Shown in pieces: positions 31,212 to 31,835 of a stretch of DNA of 31,835 nt (position 1 is its first letter; each line of letters opens with the position of its first letter). This stretch comes from an uncultured Kiritimatiellota bacterium (GTDB lineage: Bacteria; Verrucomicrobiota; Kiritimatiellia; RFP12; UBA1067), in assembly GCA_934654805.1 (NCBI GenBank), contig CAKUGW010000022.1, forward strand, positions 1 to 31,835. Direction: 5' to 3'. The translations under genes and the position numbers were made by a program. The notes under the pieces are model-generated. The model did no database searches, was not told the DNA's origin, and saw only the letters and a list, made by a program, of their open reading frames with translations.

Positions 31212-31835
31212 CTTCATCGGCGGGAACTGGGACTGGCCGGAGGCGTCCTTCGCCGAGCGCGAGAGGATCCTCAAGTGCCACCTCGACTGCCAGATGGGGC
31301 TCATGTGGACGCTCGCGAACGACCCGCGCGTCCCGGAGCCGATCCGCACGCGCGTCGCGCGGTGGGGCACGTGCCGCGACGAGTTCGCGGACGGGCTCGG
31401 CCACGGCTGGCAGCGCCAGCTCTACGTGCGCGAGGCGCGGCGGCTCGTGGGCGAGTACGTGATGACCGAGCATAACTGCCGGGGAACGGCCGTCGCGCCG
31501 CGCCCCGTCGCGCTGGGGGCCTACGGGATGGACTCGCACCACGTCCGCCGCTACGTTGACGCACAGGGCTTCGTGCGGAACGAGGGCAACATCGAGGACT
31601 ATTCCGCGAACCCGCCGGGGCGGCCGTTCAGGCGGTTCGGGCCGTACCCGATCGACTACGGCGCGCTCGTGCCGAAGCGCGGGGAGTGCGCGAACCTGCT
31701 CGTGCCGGTGTGCCTCTCGGCGTCGCACATGGCGTTCGGGTCGATCCGCATGGAGCCGGTGTTCTTCGCGCTCGGGCAGGTCGCGGGCGCGGCGGCGGCG
31801 CTGGCCGTCGAGGGCGGCTGCGCCGTGCAGGACGT
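31174..31835 (+). pseudogene. 5'-truncated FAD-dependent oxidoreductase (C-terminal part; also cut by window end)
   Basis: One reading frame is open from 31174, just after TGA TGA at 31168-31173, to the window end. It reads FSTDFIGGNWDWPEAS, DCQMGLMWTLANDPRVPEPIR, QLYVREARRLVGEYVMTEHNC, YGMDSHHVRRYV, LVPKRGECANLLVPVCLSAS, and RMEPVFFALGQVAGAAAAL. These are the middle and C-terminal parts of the exported FAD-dependent oxidoreductases common in Planctomycetes and Verrucomicrobiota, usually over 500 residues. The N-terminal half with the FAD-binding GxGxxG motif is absent, because the upstream bases encode the nucleoside hydrolase in another frame. No ribosome site or proper start is seen. This is best read as a deletion remnant; a sequencing or assembly join near 31175-31200 is the alternative. 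Confidence 0.72.

Overview
The window is about 31.8 kb of GC-rich bacterial DNA. Nearly all of it is coding on the + strand, and most of it looks like one long carbohydrate-degradation operon. I found no rRNA, tRNA, CRISPR array, transposase or phage gene. Several traits point to the PVC superphylum, most likely Verrucomicrobiota/Kiritimatiellota or Lentisphaerota. These are a giant secreted protein with autotransporter-associated beta-strand repeats, a Tat-exported Gfo/Idh/MocA oxidoreductase, a DUF1080 (3-keto-disaccharide hydrolase) domain, a secreted FAD-dependent oxidoreductase of the type common in that group, XylR-type AraC regulators, and many exported glycosidases without SusC/SusD. 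No marker gene is present, so the phylum is an inference.

Layout. 1-699 is the 3' end of a HipA-like kinase gene. A short structured spacer (700-925) follows. The main array runs from 926 to about 28780: a beta-helix surface protein; GH29 alpha-L-fucosidase; Tat-exported Gfo/Idh/MocA oxidoreductase; a lipoprotein fusing SGNH esterase and DUF1080; a 1358-aa LamG/barrel/CBM9-like protein; an S1-P1 nuclease/phospholipase-C-like zinc protein fused to an amidotransferase-like domain; GH78 rhamnosidase-like; GH2; a GPH-type sugar symporter; a zinc-less MDR dehydrogenase; a cytosolic Gfo/Idh/MocA; GH94 cellobiose phosphorylase; a tandem SGNH protein; and the broken remnant of a large glycosidase. 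Many junctions are ATGA or TGATG overlaps or gaps under 25 bases, which implies translational coupling.

After this array come a XylR/AraC-type regulator (28966-30105) with its own sigma70-like promoter, an exported nucleoside-hydrolase-like protein, and the 3' part of an FAD-dependent oxidoreductase gene. That last gene has lost its 5' half and also runs off the window.

How the parts could work together (inference): exported GH29, GH78, GH2 and SGNH enzymes would strip fucose, rhamnose, galactose-type residues and acyl groups from a complex plant or algal/mucin-like glycan. The Tat oxidoreductase plus DUF1080 domain would add a non-hydrolytic route through 3-keto glycosides. The symporter would import a disaccharide that the cytosolic GH94 enzyme splits with phosphate, while the MDR/Gfo-Idh pair would handle oxidised sugars. 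The most useful new sequence observations are matched inverted repeats (6 bp arms, 11-nt spacer) on both sides of the regulator gene, a Trp-first zinc enzyme fusion, the SGNH-DUF1080 fusion, and two decayed genes beside the regulator.
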